The position numbers and the translations under genes were made by a program. A stretch of DNA of 17,572 nt from Nitrososphaerales archaeon TH5896 (GTDB taxonomy: Archaea; Thermoproteota; Nitrososphaeria; Nitrososphaerales; Nitrososphaeraceae): the NCBI GenBank assembly GCA_014523625.1, contig JAATVP010000018.1, positions 1 to 17,572 on the forward strand, written 5' to 3'. The notes under the pieces are model-generated. The model was not told the DNA's origin and did not search any database. It saw only the letters and a list, made by a program, of their open reading frames with translations. This document shows, piece after piece, positions 1-7,363 of this stretch (position 1 is its first letter; each line of letters opens with the position of its first letter).

Positions 1-927
1 AAGGCAGCATACACAGGTCTTAAAGCTAATTCCTCGAATTTTGTTGGAAACTTGAGTAAGAGACAGTTTTATACCAGATTGAGGCGTCTTTGTGACCTTG
101 GTTTGATAGAAAAGAGAGACGTGGGAGGAACAGGAAGAAGTAAGTCAATGTATAGAACGACTTCGTTAGGCTCTATAATTTACAATGGGCATATTGAAAC
201 AATGGAGCAAGCCCTCTCTAATTATTGGGAGCTGAAAGCAATAGACATCTTAAAAACGAACCCAAATTTTCCACCTGTTCAGAAGGATGCGATAATCAAT
301 CAATTGGTGCAATCCAATGATAGTCTTAATAGAATGTTGAATTCGACATATTTGTCTAGCTTTTCTGTTATAAAGGACTTTAATCGCCTCATCATTGAGG
401 TAATGCGTGTTCTCGATAATGCACAAAAGAATGTTTATTTCGCATCTCGATATCATGACTCCCACGTGTCTAGCAAGTTATTTGAGACATTTTCAAAAGG
501 CATTGCAATACATATCATCGATAGTACCCCTGAACAAATCAGTTTGGAAAAAAGGATTAACGCAATAGTTAGAAAATCACCCAATCGAGATACATTTAAA
601 ATGATCGATAAAATGATTCATGCTCCGTCAGACAAATTTGAGCTTCTTAGACTCGCAGACCTTCCTGTGAGTTTTATAGTAGTTGATGAGCTTCAAGTAG
701 TCTATGAGACCGTTAATCATACGAATCCGCAGCAATTCACAAGTGCATTAGCATGTTACGATGACGCGTACTTAGCTCAACAATTTATCAAATACTTCAA
801 GATCTTATCGGAGAAAGCGGAAATACCTCAGATAATTCAAACAGCCGAATCACAAGCCTTCAACTCAAATAGGACTAAATCATCCGCATCAACGCATTCG
901 GGCAATAATAATGTCAAAAAGTACTAA
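1..927 (+). CDS. Winged-helix transcriptional regulator, 5'-partial
   Basis: The frame is open from the first base of the window, so the gene starts upstream; the TTG at 52 is probably internal. The first 55 or so visible residues form a winged helix: a recognition-helix-like stretch (LSKRQFYTRLRRLCDLGLIE) is followed by a basic wing (KRDVGGTGRSKSMYRTT) and then a linker. The rest is an alpha/beta sensor-like region containing an NVYFASRYHD segment and a conserved-looking end around LPVSFIVVDE and YETV. This recalls the C-terminal effector domains of archaeal TrmB/FilR1-type regulators, some of which resemble phospholipase D folds; that assignment is inference. The last 25 residues are a polar Ser/Asn-rich tail. 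It probably binds DNA in the cytoplasm. Ligand and targets cannot be read from the sequence. Confidence 0.75.
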   Translation, partial: KAAYTGLKANSSNFVGNLSKRQFYTRLRRLCDLGLIEKRDVGGTGRSKSMYRTTSLGSIIYNGHIETMEQALSNYWELKAIDILKTNPNFPPVQKDAIINQLVQSNDSLNRMLNSTYLSSFSVIKDFNRLIIEVMRVLDNAQKNVYFASRYHDSHVSSKLFETFSKGIAIHIIDSTPEQISLEKRINAIVRKSPNRDTFKMIDKMIHAPSDKFELLRLADLPVSFIVVDELQVVYETVNHTNPQQFTSALACYDDAYLAQQFIKYFKILSEKAEIPQIIQTAESQAFNSNRTKSSASTHSGNNNVKKY

Positions 928-1598
928 ACTGCCATGCCTATAGTAGGCGACTTGAAGCCAGAAGTGTTACTAATTCAACATTTCTGAAGAAGCGTTCTGA
1001 TTATGCATTTTTTTACCAATATCGATCTATTTTCTAGAAGTTTCTATTTTTTGATGATATCTGAATCGAATTCACACCAAATCAATTCATCAATACTTGC
1101 ATTTTCGCTGAGCCTAGTTCTTTACCTTATCACGTGTCTGGGATCCACAAACCTATGACAAAATTTGATTTGAGCTATTCAAGTGAGAGTATCGTGATAA
1201 TAAGAACACTTCTAATATTAAATTTGATTGCTTAGGTTAATAACAACTTAATTTTTGGTACCCCGGACAAGAACCTTATGTGCAATCCTTTTCATTGTTC
1301 GGCAATTACTAGAGATCTAAAGAAAGATAATTGAGCACATGATATCATTACCTATTGCAAGAACTATGGCATCGGAAGAACTCTCTGAAGAAAGTTAGAC
1401 AATAAGACCTATCATCAAGAAGTAGGAACAATTAGAACCGAATTATGTGGGCGATGTAGGACAGTTTTGGTTCCTAAAATATGCGAACTGATCTATTGGA
1501 GTACATTTGTTTCAAGATAACTAAAGCATCAGTGATCCAGACACACATATACAAATGCAAGTATATTCGAATGTGTATGTGATCGTCAGATGCAATTT
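928..1598. other. Gene-free stretch, no supported gene
   Basis: No convincing gene lies here. A 34-codon ATG frame (1054-1158, +) encodes a polar start followed by a hydrophobic stretch (ILAFSLSLVLYLITCLG) and could be a tiny membrane protein, but it lacks a clear promoter. Further on, a 42-codon frame without a start codon near 1392-1520 carries a CGRC pair and then one more Cys; neither is strong enough to call. The end holds the hairpin at 1544-1581. Confidence 0.5.
1544..1581. terminator. Imperfect hairpin downstream of the zinc-ribbon gene
   Basis: Bases 1544-1553 (CACATATACA) pair with 1572-1581 (TGTGTATGTG), ten pairs including one G.T, around a loop of 18 bases. It lies 18 bases beyond the stop codon of the minus-strand gene at 1599, where a transcript end is expected. 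No clear T-run follows, so a terminator role is only a guess. Confidence 0.25.
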
Positions 1599-1805
1599 CT
1601 ACGACAAGTTAGCCCCACAGAATGGACATTCATGAATTCCACGCAATACCTTTTTCCGACATTTTGGACATCGTGGCTTCAATATTGACGAAAGAATGAC
1701 AACACCGACTGCGCCTAACCCAAGACCTATTAGAAAATCCGAATACTTACGCTTGTCACGCCTGTTTGCGTTGGATTTATTATTCTTGTCCACTGTAATT
1801 TTCAC
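1599..1805 (-). CDS. Small membrane protein with C-terminal zinc ribbon
   Basis: 68 residues. A polar basic N-terminus (residues 1-23, rich in Lys, Arg and Asn) precedes one Gly-rich hydrophobic helix (about 24-42, FLIGLGLGAVGVVILSSIL). A C-terminal CPKC...CPFC pair (Cys46, 49, 60, 63) should bind one zinc. It is probably a single-span membrane protein with the zinc ribbon facing one side. The start is GTG at 1805: a TATA-like TAGTATAAT at 1826-1834 is centred 25 bases upstream, which fits leaderless archaeal transcription, and an ATG slightly upstream is out of frame. The next gene upstream on the same strand (1919-2503) also carries a Cys cluster, 113 bases away. Function unknown. Confidence 0.65.
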   Translation of the reverse strand: MKITVDKNNKSNANRRDKRKYSDFLIGLGLGAVGVVILSSILKPRCPKCRKKVLRGIHECPFCGANLS

Positions 1806-1918
1806 AAGCCCTATACATGAGCGAGATTATACTAAATGGCATACTCATCTATCCAAAGTTCTTGGTTATATCCTTTGTACCACTTCTAACACGAACAAAA
1901 ATTTCAGGATAAAGAATT

Positions 1919-2503
1919 CTATAGTCTTTTGATCCTATATCTAATGGTGTTAAAGATTATCCTAGCTGCATTACTGGTTCCTTTCGATTTAACTAATATT
2001 GCCTTGGGTAATAGCTTATCATATAGTTCTTTGTCGGAAGTCAGTAGAAAAACAGGGATAGCCTTGTAAGAATCCACAATTCGTGTTATTTCAATATCAG
2101 AGCTACCCGAAGGTACAATATCTATATAGCAGTTTAGAGGGTATCGCATCGCTTGCAATTTGTGTAGTAACATTAACGTATTTGATTTACCCAAACCACG
2201 TCTAATTGATTCATCAATGACTAAGACGGCGCTATAGCGATCATAAGGAGTTCTACTGATCAATGAGAGCGAGAGTTCTCTATACGAGTCCCAATTCCTA
2301 TCGCGGTGCTTAAGAACTTTAGATCCTTGACCGGACAATTGCAGCGATTGTCTTTGTGGACAACCTTTCAGAGTGTTGGGCAGATCTTCTTTGTAATGAA
2401 CACATGATAGAAATCCTCTACAATAGTAGCAAAATCCACATTTTTCACAGATTGGATTCAAAAGCGTTGGAATATACTCTGAGTAGCAATTTAGACATTT
2501 CAT
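1919..2503 (-). CDS. Cys-cluster protein with possible PIN-like nuclease domain
   Basis: 194 residues. The N-terminus holds eight Cys: C3-x2-C6, then C19-x2-C22-x2-C25-x2-C28, then C34 and C48, a tight array that could bind two metals. A basic linker (about 60-75) leads to an alpha/beta domain (about 88-194). It has a strand ending in an acid (VLVIDES, Asp97), a second acidic group (SDIEIT, Asp136/Glu138) and a third after a hydrophobic strand (FLLTSDKELYDKL, Asp157/Asp162). This order of strands and acids resembles PIN-like or Mut7-C-type RNases; that is inference. The end (about 168-194) is basic. A TATA-like TAAATAG at 2524-2530, about 24 bases upstream of the ATG, supports the start. If the fold is right, the zinc module would bind RNA or a partner and the C-terminal domain would cut. 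I do not recognise the family by name. Confidence 0.65.
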   Translation of the reverse strand: MKCLNCYSEYIPTLLNPICEKCGFCYYCRGFLSCVHYKEDLPNTLKGCPQRQSLQLSGQGSKVLKHRDRNWDSYRELSLSLISRTPYDRYSAVLVIDESIRRGLGKSNTLMLLHKLQAMRYPLNCYIDIVPSGSSDIEITRIVDSYKAIPVFLLTSDKELYDKLLPKAILVKSKGTSNAARIIFNTIRYRIKRL

Positions 2504-2683
2504 ATCAGATGCTCGAATGTTCCTATTTAGGAAGATTCCATTACTACTATATCTTTATTTATCTTCCAGATGAGCATAAGCAAACAATGACAACAAAAGC
2601 CTCCAACCAATACTCATGCATTTTCGTTTTTAGCTACCTTAGCTTACACCCCATTAACCGGAAAAAAATAAGAGTTCGGAGGT

Positions 2684-2893
2684 CTACTGCCTGCTGATAC
2701 TTCCTGCCATATCAGAACCGGTCATGTTTCCTTCTGTATAGTTCCCTCCACCTGACATGTTTTCGCCCTGTGCAAATGCTGGTGTTAACATCAATGTTCC
2801 ACCAGTTGTCGTTACTAGCATTGTGACCGATAATATAGCCGCTGCGGCGAAGACGGTCGTCAAGAGAATTCTTTTGCTTATGTTAGAGTTCAT
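2684..2893 (-). CDS. Small exported Gly/Asn/Met-rich protein
   Basis: 69 residues from the ATG at 2893. The TTG at 2902 is in frame, but TATA-like sequence at 2909-2924 is centred about 25 bases from the ATG and favours it. The N-terminus is a classical signal peptide: a Lys/Arg n-region, a long Ala/Val/Leu core and a PAFAQG cleavage-like site. The mature part is only about 28 residues of low-complexity Gly/Asn/Met/Ser (NMSGGG, GNMTGSDM). Such short exported proteins are common in Nitrososphaeria, often with longer repeats, so this may be a shortened copy. It may sit outside the cell membrane; role unknown. A similar composition reappears in the degraded frame at 11619-11826. Confidence 0.6.
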   Translation of the reverse strand: MNSNISKRILLTTVFAAAAILSVTMLVTTTGGTLMLTPAFAQGENMSGGGNYTEGNMTGSDMAGSISRQ

Positions 2894-3077
2894 CGAGTGC
2901 AAGTAAAGCTATAAACTATATAATGGTTATATATTGAGTCGATATGACAACAATCACTTCAATCTTTCCACCTTTATTGGAACATTAGGAGTAATGTTTC
3001 ACAATTGCAATAGTACTAAGTCGGTACCGTAGTCATGCTGAAAGGCTATTGGAGTTTGTGTTGGAAAGTAGTCAGTC

Positions 3078-3350
3078 TTAGAACCAGCACATGGTAACGA
3101 TAGACTTGAGATCTCCCAAATGATTCTTACCGAATTGGCCTGCGGCATAGCCTTGTTCCTTCAACAATACTGCGATCGTCACAATCTTTTCACTCATCCC
3201 GACAGTGCGCCAAGTATGCCTACTTTGGATAAGCCTGTACGTTAAACACTGGCCAGTAACAAAGGACGAGCGACCGGCTGTACAGGATTGTTCATCATGT
3301 GCGCCTATAATTGTCGTGCCTTCTTTTGCGATACGGTTAATTTTGGGTTT
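3078..3350 (-). pseudogene. Arylsulfatase remnant (internal fragment)
   Basis: A 90-codon minus-strand frame without a start codon reads as the N-terminal core of a type I sulfatase: NRIAKEG, then QSCTAGRSSFVTGQ, later GMSEK.VTIAVLLKEQGY, then AAGQFGKNHLGD. CTAGR fits the C-x-A-x-R signature whose Cys is converted to formylglycine in active sulfatases, and GQFGKNHLGD matches a conserved block of the large arylsulfatase family. The frame has a stop just before the fragment and runs into TAA at 3080-3078; nothing of the remaining roughly 400 residues is seen. It has no start, no signal peptide and no metal-binding DD motif. It must once have been part of a full enzyme that removes sulfate from esters. 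The fragment abuts a methyltransferase remnant at about 3335-3350. Confidence 0.8.
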
Positions 3351-3518
3351 TTAGCCAAGTCTTTATTCAGCAGCCATGATCCACATCCTGCATCCATACG
3401 ATTTCATACCACACCATTTCCGCCATTCGAGCACTTGTTGACCCCACTTATACTGAACTAGATATGAAACTTGATCATATGTGCTTGCATCCCAAGACTC
3501 TTTATTTTGGTATTTCAA
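3335..3518 (-). pseudogene. SAM-dependent methyltransferase remnant, frameshifted
   Basis: Two overlapping minus-strand frames join into the start of a class I methyltransferase. The first (3518-3363, TTG start, 51 codons) reads WDASTYDQVSYLVQYKWGQQ followed by VLEWRKWCG. The second (from 3403 downwards) supplies motif I, MDAGCGSWLLNKDLAK, which binds S-adenosylmethionine in intact relatives. A frameshift near 3404 separates them. After about 65 residues the methyltransferase sequence ends and sulfatase sequence begins on the same strand; the shared stretch AAAACCCAAAATTAACC can be read as part of either. Family membership follows from the WD...YD and DAGCGSG-like patterns. The product is certainly not functional. 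Confidence 0.7.
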
Positions 3519-3874
3519 CAGTCACCCTATTCAATATTGCTTATGCATATCAATAATAATTTGATGGATACTTGGACTGCGAACAAATCTATACAAGTTA
3601 TAGTTACATGGATATGCTTCAACCGTTATAGCATATGCTGCTCATGAATCGCTACTTGCGGACGGGAGTAAAATCATTGATAAAGATTTCTGTAAATTTC
3701 CTAAGACAGCAGGTCAAAAAACTGAATTAAAAAATATGTTTTCGTTAGCATCAGTATACAATTCTAAGAATAAAAAGATTAGTCAATTTGATTCTCACAC
3801 ACACTGAGAGCAGTTGCCATACTTGATATTTTCAAAATCTATTAATTTGAATAAATATTAGATTATTAAAATAT
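3519..3874. other. Gene-free stretch with one coding-like plus frame
   Basis: A plus-strand frame without a start codon (3604-3808) reads protein-like (GYASTVIAYAAHESLLADG, later KTELKNMFSLASVYNSKNKK) and ends in TGA. I recognise no family, and the stops before it suggest either a decayed gene or chance. The final part is the AT-rich promoter region of the macro-domain gene, with ATAAATATTA at 3851-3860. Confidence 0.4.
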
Positions 3875-4471
3875 TTGAGAGATCGTCCTGTTATAGTTGA
3901 ACAAATTGAGCTACAAAATGGCAAAATCATAAGGCTAGTTAAAGGAGATATTACTTTTAGAAATGTTGATGTAGTGGTAAATGCTGCAAACTCAAATCTT
4001 AAACACGGTGGAGGAGTCGCAGCTGCCATCGTGAGGATAGGAGGCCAGATAATACAGGAAGAGAGTGATAAAATAGGATTCGTTCCAGTTGGCTCTGCAG
4101 CTATTACTACCAGTGGTAAACTGCCATGTAAAGCAGTTATTCATGCTATAGGACCAAGAATAGGTGAAGGGGATGAAAATGCAAAGCTAAGAAGTGCAAT
4201 TCGGGCTAGTCTTTTGATAGCATCTGAGAAAAAGTTTCGAGACATTGCGATTCCTGCGGTAAGCTCAGGAATATTTGGTTTTCCTAAGGATAAATGCGCC
4301 GCTATATTGACGAGTGAATCTTTGAACTTTCTCCTTAATAGAGGCGAGGACAAGGAAGAGTCTACTCTCGAAATTGTAGAATTCTGTATTATAGATAGTG
4401 ACACATTGAACGAGTTTAGGTTGCAATTTAGGGTCTTGAAGAATGAATTGAGCGATGATGGTCGTAAATGA
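3875..4471 (+). CDS. Macro-domain (ADP-ribose-binding) protein
   Basis: 198 residues, a single macro domain. The ADP-ribose-binding signature VNAANSNLKHGGGVAAAI lies at about 35-52, the second loop IPAVSSGIFGFPKDKCA at about 126-142, and an HAIGPR strand at 90-95. Macro domains of this type bind ADP-ribose; many hydrolyse O-acetyl-ADP-ribose or remove mono-ADP-ribose from proteins or nucleic acids. The NAAN asparagines and the Gly-rich loop needed for this are present, so catalysis is plausible. The start is TTG at 3875; the preceding in-frame stop at 3848-3850 leaves no ATG. The length is normal, with a short polar C-terminal extension (NELSDDGRK). The gene stands alone, 86 bases before the methyltransferase on the same strand. 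It is cytoplasmic. Confidence 0.9.
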   Translation: MRDRPVIVEQIELQNGKIIRLVKGDITFRNVDVVVNAANSNLKHGGGVAAAIVRIGGQIIQEESDKIGFVPVGSAAITTSGKLPCKAVIHAIGPRIGEGDENAKLRSAIRASLLIASEKKFRDIAIPAVSSGIFGFPKDKCAAILTSESLNFLLNRGEDKEESTLEIVEFCIIDSDTLNEFRLQFRVLKNELSDDGRK

Positions 4472-4557
4472 AGTAATCATCGAATGAAGAAGAGTCAATT
4501 ATCCTTACACAATAAGAAACCTTTGAATAATCATGATGGCTATATTTAATACAGATC

Positions 4558-5151
4558 TTGACAAATGATTCAAAAGTGGTTCAGATATTACGAAACCTAG
4601 AGGGAATAGCAAAGGATCAGAACTTGCCATCCATAGGTCCAGTAAAGGGAAAGATTTTGGCAGATTTTGTCCTTAAATATAAACCTAGAACGATTCTCGA
4701 GATTGGAACGCTACATGGATATTCTGCAATCTTGATGGCTGATATGTTACCAGACGACGGAAAGCTGATTACTATAGAGAAAGATACAAATTTGTCTAGT
4801 ATAGCAATGAAGAATATTGAAGATGCTGGACTGTCTCGCATTATTGAGGTCATTAATGCGGATGGATTAAAGATGATTCCACTGCTTCAAAAACGAAAGT
4901 TTGACCTTATGTTTTTAGATGCCATAAAATCCGATTATTTAAATTATCTTAATCTAGCAGAAGAGAACAATCTATTAAGTGATAATGTGGTGGTAGTTGC
5001 GGACAATGTTCTGCTATACGAGAATGAAATGCAAGACTACCTTCAGTATGTTCGGACTTCCGGTAAATACAAGAGTGAATCGACTGAAACCACATTAGAA
5101 TTTACAAAGAATGTCAAAGATGCCCTTGAGGTTAGTGTAAGGAACAATTGA
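4558..5151 (+). CDS. SAM-dependent O-methyltransferase
   Basis: 197 residues, class I fold, similar to the catechol/caffeoyl-CoA O-methyltransferase group. Motif I ILEIGTLHGYSAILMA (46-61) binds S-adenosylmethionine, with Glu74 after the next strand (LITIEKD) as the ribose-binding acid. FDLMFLDAIKSDY (115-127) and VVADNVL (146-152) supply Asp121, Asp149 and Asn150, the usual metal ligands, so it is probably Mg-dependent. The substrate is unknown. The start is uncertain: TTG at 4558 gives the full frame, but a TATA-like TATATTTAAT at 4541-4550 would fit a leaderless GTG at 4576 better; both keep all motifs. The gene ends without a co-directional neighbour close by and probably forms its own transcript. 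Confidence 0.88.
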   Translation: MTNDSKVVQILRNLEGIAKDQNLPSIGPVKGKILADFVLKYKPRTILEIGTLHGYSAILMADMLPDDGKLITIEKDTNLSSIAMKNIEDAGLSRIIEVINADGLKMIPLLQKRKFDLMFLDAIKSDYLNYLNLAEENNLLSDNVVVVADNVLLYENEMQDYLQYVRTSGKYKSESTETTLEFTKNVKDALEVSVRNN

Positions 5152-5204
5152 TTGACAAACTCCCACTTAGCAATGATCATTTGTACCAATTCTAGAAGTC
5201 CCCG

Positions 5205-5401
5205 TCAAATCAAGAAAATAAACGCTAGACCACATCCTTGAAAGCGAGATATCAGCATTAAGCAAGGCATTGAGAAACTATCAAAAGGAAGACCAATCAC
5301 TAGCAGTCCAACAGCTGTCATGATCCCGCTAAAACTAAACTTAGATCATGTCTAACAATTCTCGCCCATCTTAAAAATATCGAATCAAAAACCATTTTCA
5401 T
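5205..5401 (-). pseudogene. Possible remnant of a small membrane protein
   Basis: On the minus strand, ATG at 5401 opens a 27-codon frame (MVFDSIFLRWARIVRHD then LSLVLAG) that stops at 5320-5318. Overlapping it in the next frame, 5324-5205 continues with IMTAVGLLVIGLPF, a hydrophobic helix, and ends in TGA. After that stop the same frame stays open for about 19 more codons towards the methyltransferase gene. Joined across one frameshift this reads as a protein of at least 60 residues with two hydrophobic segments. I do not recognise the family, and chance is possible. The remaining bases up to 5590 show nothing except the promoter of the next gene. Confidence 0.35.
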
Positions 5402-5590
5402 GTTTATAAGATATGATTTCTCTTGCAAATATCAGGAACACTTCGATAGCTAGACAAGATTTTTGCCTTGGTAAGTGAAAGCTCTAGTAATATCTTGCTC
5501 CACTTCAGTATACCAACTACTGTCTAGCTCTTGTCATATGAACATGCTTGGTATAGCCTTTTATTGACAGGGAGCCACCAATAAATGTAG

Positions 5591-6262
5591 ATGTCAACGG
5601 GTAGAATGATGAGTGTAAGGTCTCTTTTTCTCAGATTAAATCATGATAGAACTTCAAAAAAAACTAGTAACAATCTTGGAGGTAATGATATTTGGCTTAC
5701 CGAAAGGCAGTTAGTGGTAGGAGCAGAGAAATTCATCAAGTTGAGTGGCTACCAAAAGATTGAATTTAACCAGACTTTCAGTCAGGGCGGATATCAGTTC
5801 ACATCCCCTATAGTAGGATATAGAAGTGCAATCCAAGACCACCTGAACGAAACTGTATATCGGGAGCAAGACAAAGGTTACACACGGTTGCAGAATCAAG
5901 AAGCCGAACCCATGGAAGATGAACAAAAAGCATCTGGAGTGTTTGGGGGGGATGCTAGCAAAATTACAACTTCAGTATTCATTATTAATCCAAAAATTCA
6001 AGACTATGATCTGGGATTCTTTGGACATATAGAATCAATCCTATATGATATTATAGACAGTTATGAAAACACAAACCTAGTTCTTGTGACTGATTCTTTA
6101 TCGTACTTGTCTATCATTACGAAAGAAGAGATTAGCGTCACTGTGGAAAACCTTATGGGAGAAGGATTACATCTGTTATTCATGAATGAGAAAACTGATT
6201 ACGCATTCTTCGAAAAATATGATGATATTATAGATAACCCCATCATGGTTTATGGGGTTTGA
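5591..6262 (+). CDS. Unrecognised protein, possible degenerate RecA-like fold
   Basis: 223 residues. It has a basic N-terminus, a Gln/Glu-rich polar middle (about 85-120) and a C-terminal alpha/beta half (about 125-223) with strands SVFIINP, NLVLVTDSLSYLSII and GLHLLFMNEK. The LVLVTDSL stretch looks like the Walker B strand of KaiC/RecA-like folds, but no Walker A P-loop is present, so an ATPase role is not supported. The ATG at 5591 is placed by a TATA-like CCTTTTATTG centred about 28 bases upstream, which suggests leaderless translation. A second ATG lies 15 bases on. There are no signal peptide or membrane segments, so it is probably cytoplasmic. It lies upstream of the TRAM gene, which has its own TATA box, so they are not clearly an operon. 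Function unknown. Confidence 0.6.
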   Translation: MSTGRMMSVRSLFLRLNHDRTSKKTSNNLGGNDIWLTERQLVVGAEKFIKLSGYQKIEFNQTFSQGGYQFTSPIVGYRSAIQDHLNETVYREQDKGYTRLQNQEAEPMEDEQKASGVFGGDASKITTSVFIINPKIQDYDLGFFGHIESILYDIIDSYENTNLVLVTDSLSYLSIITKEEISVTVENLMGEGLHLLFMNEKTDYAFFEKYDDIIDNPIMVYGV

Positions 6263-6289
6263 ATGGTAGTGTTGTCCTTCTGAGCCCAA

Positions 6290-6298
6290 GATATAAAA
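6290..6298 (+). promoter_or_regulatory. TATA box and 5' leader of the TRAM gene
   Basis: GATATAAAA fits an archaeal TATA box. Transcription would begin near 6317-6320, leaving a leader of about 57 bases before the ATG at 6377. A Shine-Dalgarno GGAG at 6366-6369 sits seven bases before the ATG. Most neighbours here look leaderless, so this leader is unusual. The GGAGCCTCC stretch could fold back weakly on the ribosome site. Confidence 0.55.
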
Positions 6299-6376
6299 CT
6301 GAAGCCCCTTACCCCGGTTTATCTTCGAGTCAGTGTATTTTGTTTGAGCCTATGAATTTCAAATTGGAGCCTCCTA

Positions 6377-6634
6377 ATGACGGTACAAGATAATGACACA
6401 CATCGTGTTAGTAGTCTCGGAACCCACGCCAGGCTTTCAAAGCCTGTCGAATTAGGTAATGAGTATGATGTGGAAATCACTGATCGAGGGAAGAGTGGTA
6501 CGACTGATGGAATTGCGAAAATTCAAGGATTAATAATATTCGTTAAGGACGGAAAGGTCGGCGACAAACTGAGAGTAAAAATAACTGCCATAGGCGAAAG
6601 ATTTGCTAAGGCGGAGCGAGTTATCCATTCTTAA
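6377..6634 (+). CDS. Stand-alone TRAM-domain RNA-binding protein
   Basis: 85 residues, almost entirely one TRAM domain. After a short polar lead it reads PVELGNEYDVEITDRGKSGT, then GIAKIQGLIIFVKDG and VGDKLRVKITAIGERFAKAE, the beta-barrel pattern of the domain. Single-domain TRAM proteins in archaea bind RNA non-specifically, and some act as RNA chaperones comparable to bacterial cold-shock proteins; that role is transferred from the family. The ATG at 6377 is preceded by a Shine-Dalgarno GGAG and a leader. The length is normal for stand-alone members. It is cytoplasmic. Confidence 0.9.
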   Translation: MTVQDNDTHRVSSLGTHARLSKPVELGNEYDVEITDRGKSGTTDGIAKIQGLIIFVKDGKVGDKLRVKITAIGERFAKAERVIHS

Positions 6635-7363
6635 GTATTGACGCAGAAATTAGCTTTAGTCTAAATATTTAATACTTTTGCAGTCATTAGATGTAAGAAA
6701 TATGAAGAACCTCCCCAATCTAGTAATAAATATCATCCGAGTATACAGGTAGGCAACGTAAAGACGGCATTTGTATCTGGTTTGTAGATTGTGCGCGCAG
6801 AAATTTATTATCAATTGAAATAATTCCAGTCTCACGATGAAGTCATTGTAAGTCTTTTTGCTATCGACTCTCTAATTGCAAGACTTCTGGCACGAAGTTC
6901 TCCTGATAAATACGCAGTAGAAAGGCGTCATTCAAAGTTCGGGATGAAGTGTGATTGGATTTCTCTCGTCAAATAACGGCAGGATATGATGGTTCTGACC
7001 AGATAAGTGGATGATTTCTGGTACACGCAAAAACCATTCTATTTTCCCTAATCTGACCTTTGGGCGGGTCGCGAGCGCACAAATAAATGATCTTATATGA
7101 TGCGACATCCAATCTATAACTGATACATATAAGGTCTTTACGTGAATTAGTTCTATTAGATTATTACATAACTTTTAGTAATATCATGATTTCTAAATTG
7201 TCAGATTAAACGCAGTTAGTTCCTCCAATCAACTCAAGATTGAGCACTAACTGACCTCATTGCTTTTGTTGTCCACCTCTTCAATTTTCGGACATGCAAT
7301 GATCTTTGAATATCACTTAAGGAATTCCACTTAGTGCAAAGAACTTGAAAATCATGACAAAGC
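6635..7363. other. Long gene-free stretch between convergent genes
   Basis: No gene is supported. A minus-strand frame without a start (7160-6861) stays open for 99 codons apart from one TGA at 6971-6969, and reads coding-like (CARDPPKGQIRENRMVFACT; NDAFLLRIYQENFVPEVLQL). It contains an unusually GC-rich patch (GGGCGGGTCGCGAGCGC near 7060-7080) and could be a decayed gene. No tRNA T-loop or good C/D boxes were found. The right part holds the nested hairpin at 7213-7253. The open minus frame at 7234-7419 mostly overlaps the UspA end and is not credible. Confidence 0.4.
7213..7253. repeat. Nested inverted repeat (two-tier hairpin)
   Basis: CAGTTAGT (7213-7220) pairs perfectly with ACTAACTG (7246-7253). 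Inside it, CAATC (7226-7230) pairs perfectly with GATTG (7238-7242) around a seven-base loop. The two stems are separated by a small internal loop. It lies 110 bases beyond the UspA stop codon on the minus strand, so it may end or stabilise that transcript. Confidence 0.5.

Noticed and set aside
1392..1520. Short frame with CGRC and one further Cys resembling a zinc ribbon
   Set aside because: No start codon and only three cysteines; too short to support.
5449..5528. 8-bp inverted repeat GCTAGACA / TGTCTAGC
   Set aside because: The arms are 64 bases apart and short; likely chance in AT-rich DNA.
6836..6907. Possible C/D box small RNA (ACGATGA ... CTGA)
   Set aside because: The C box deviates, no D'/C' pair is visible and there is no terminal stem.
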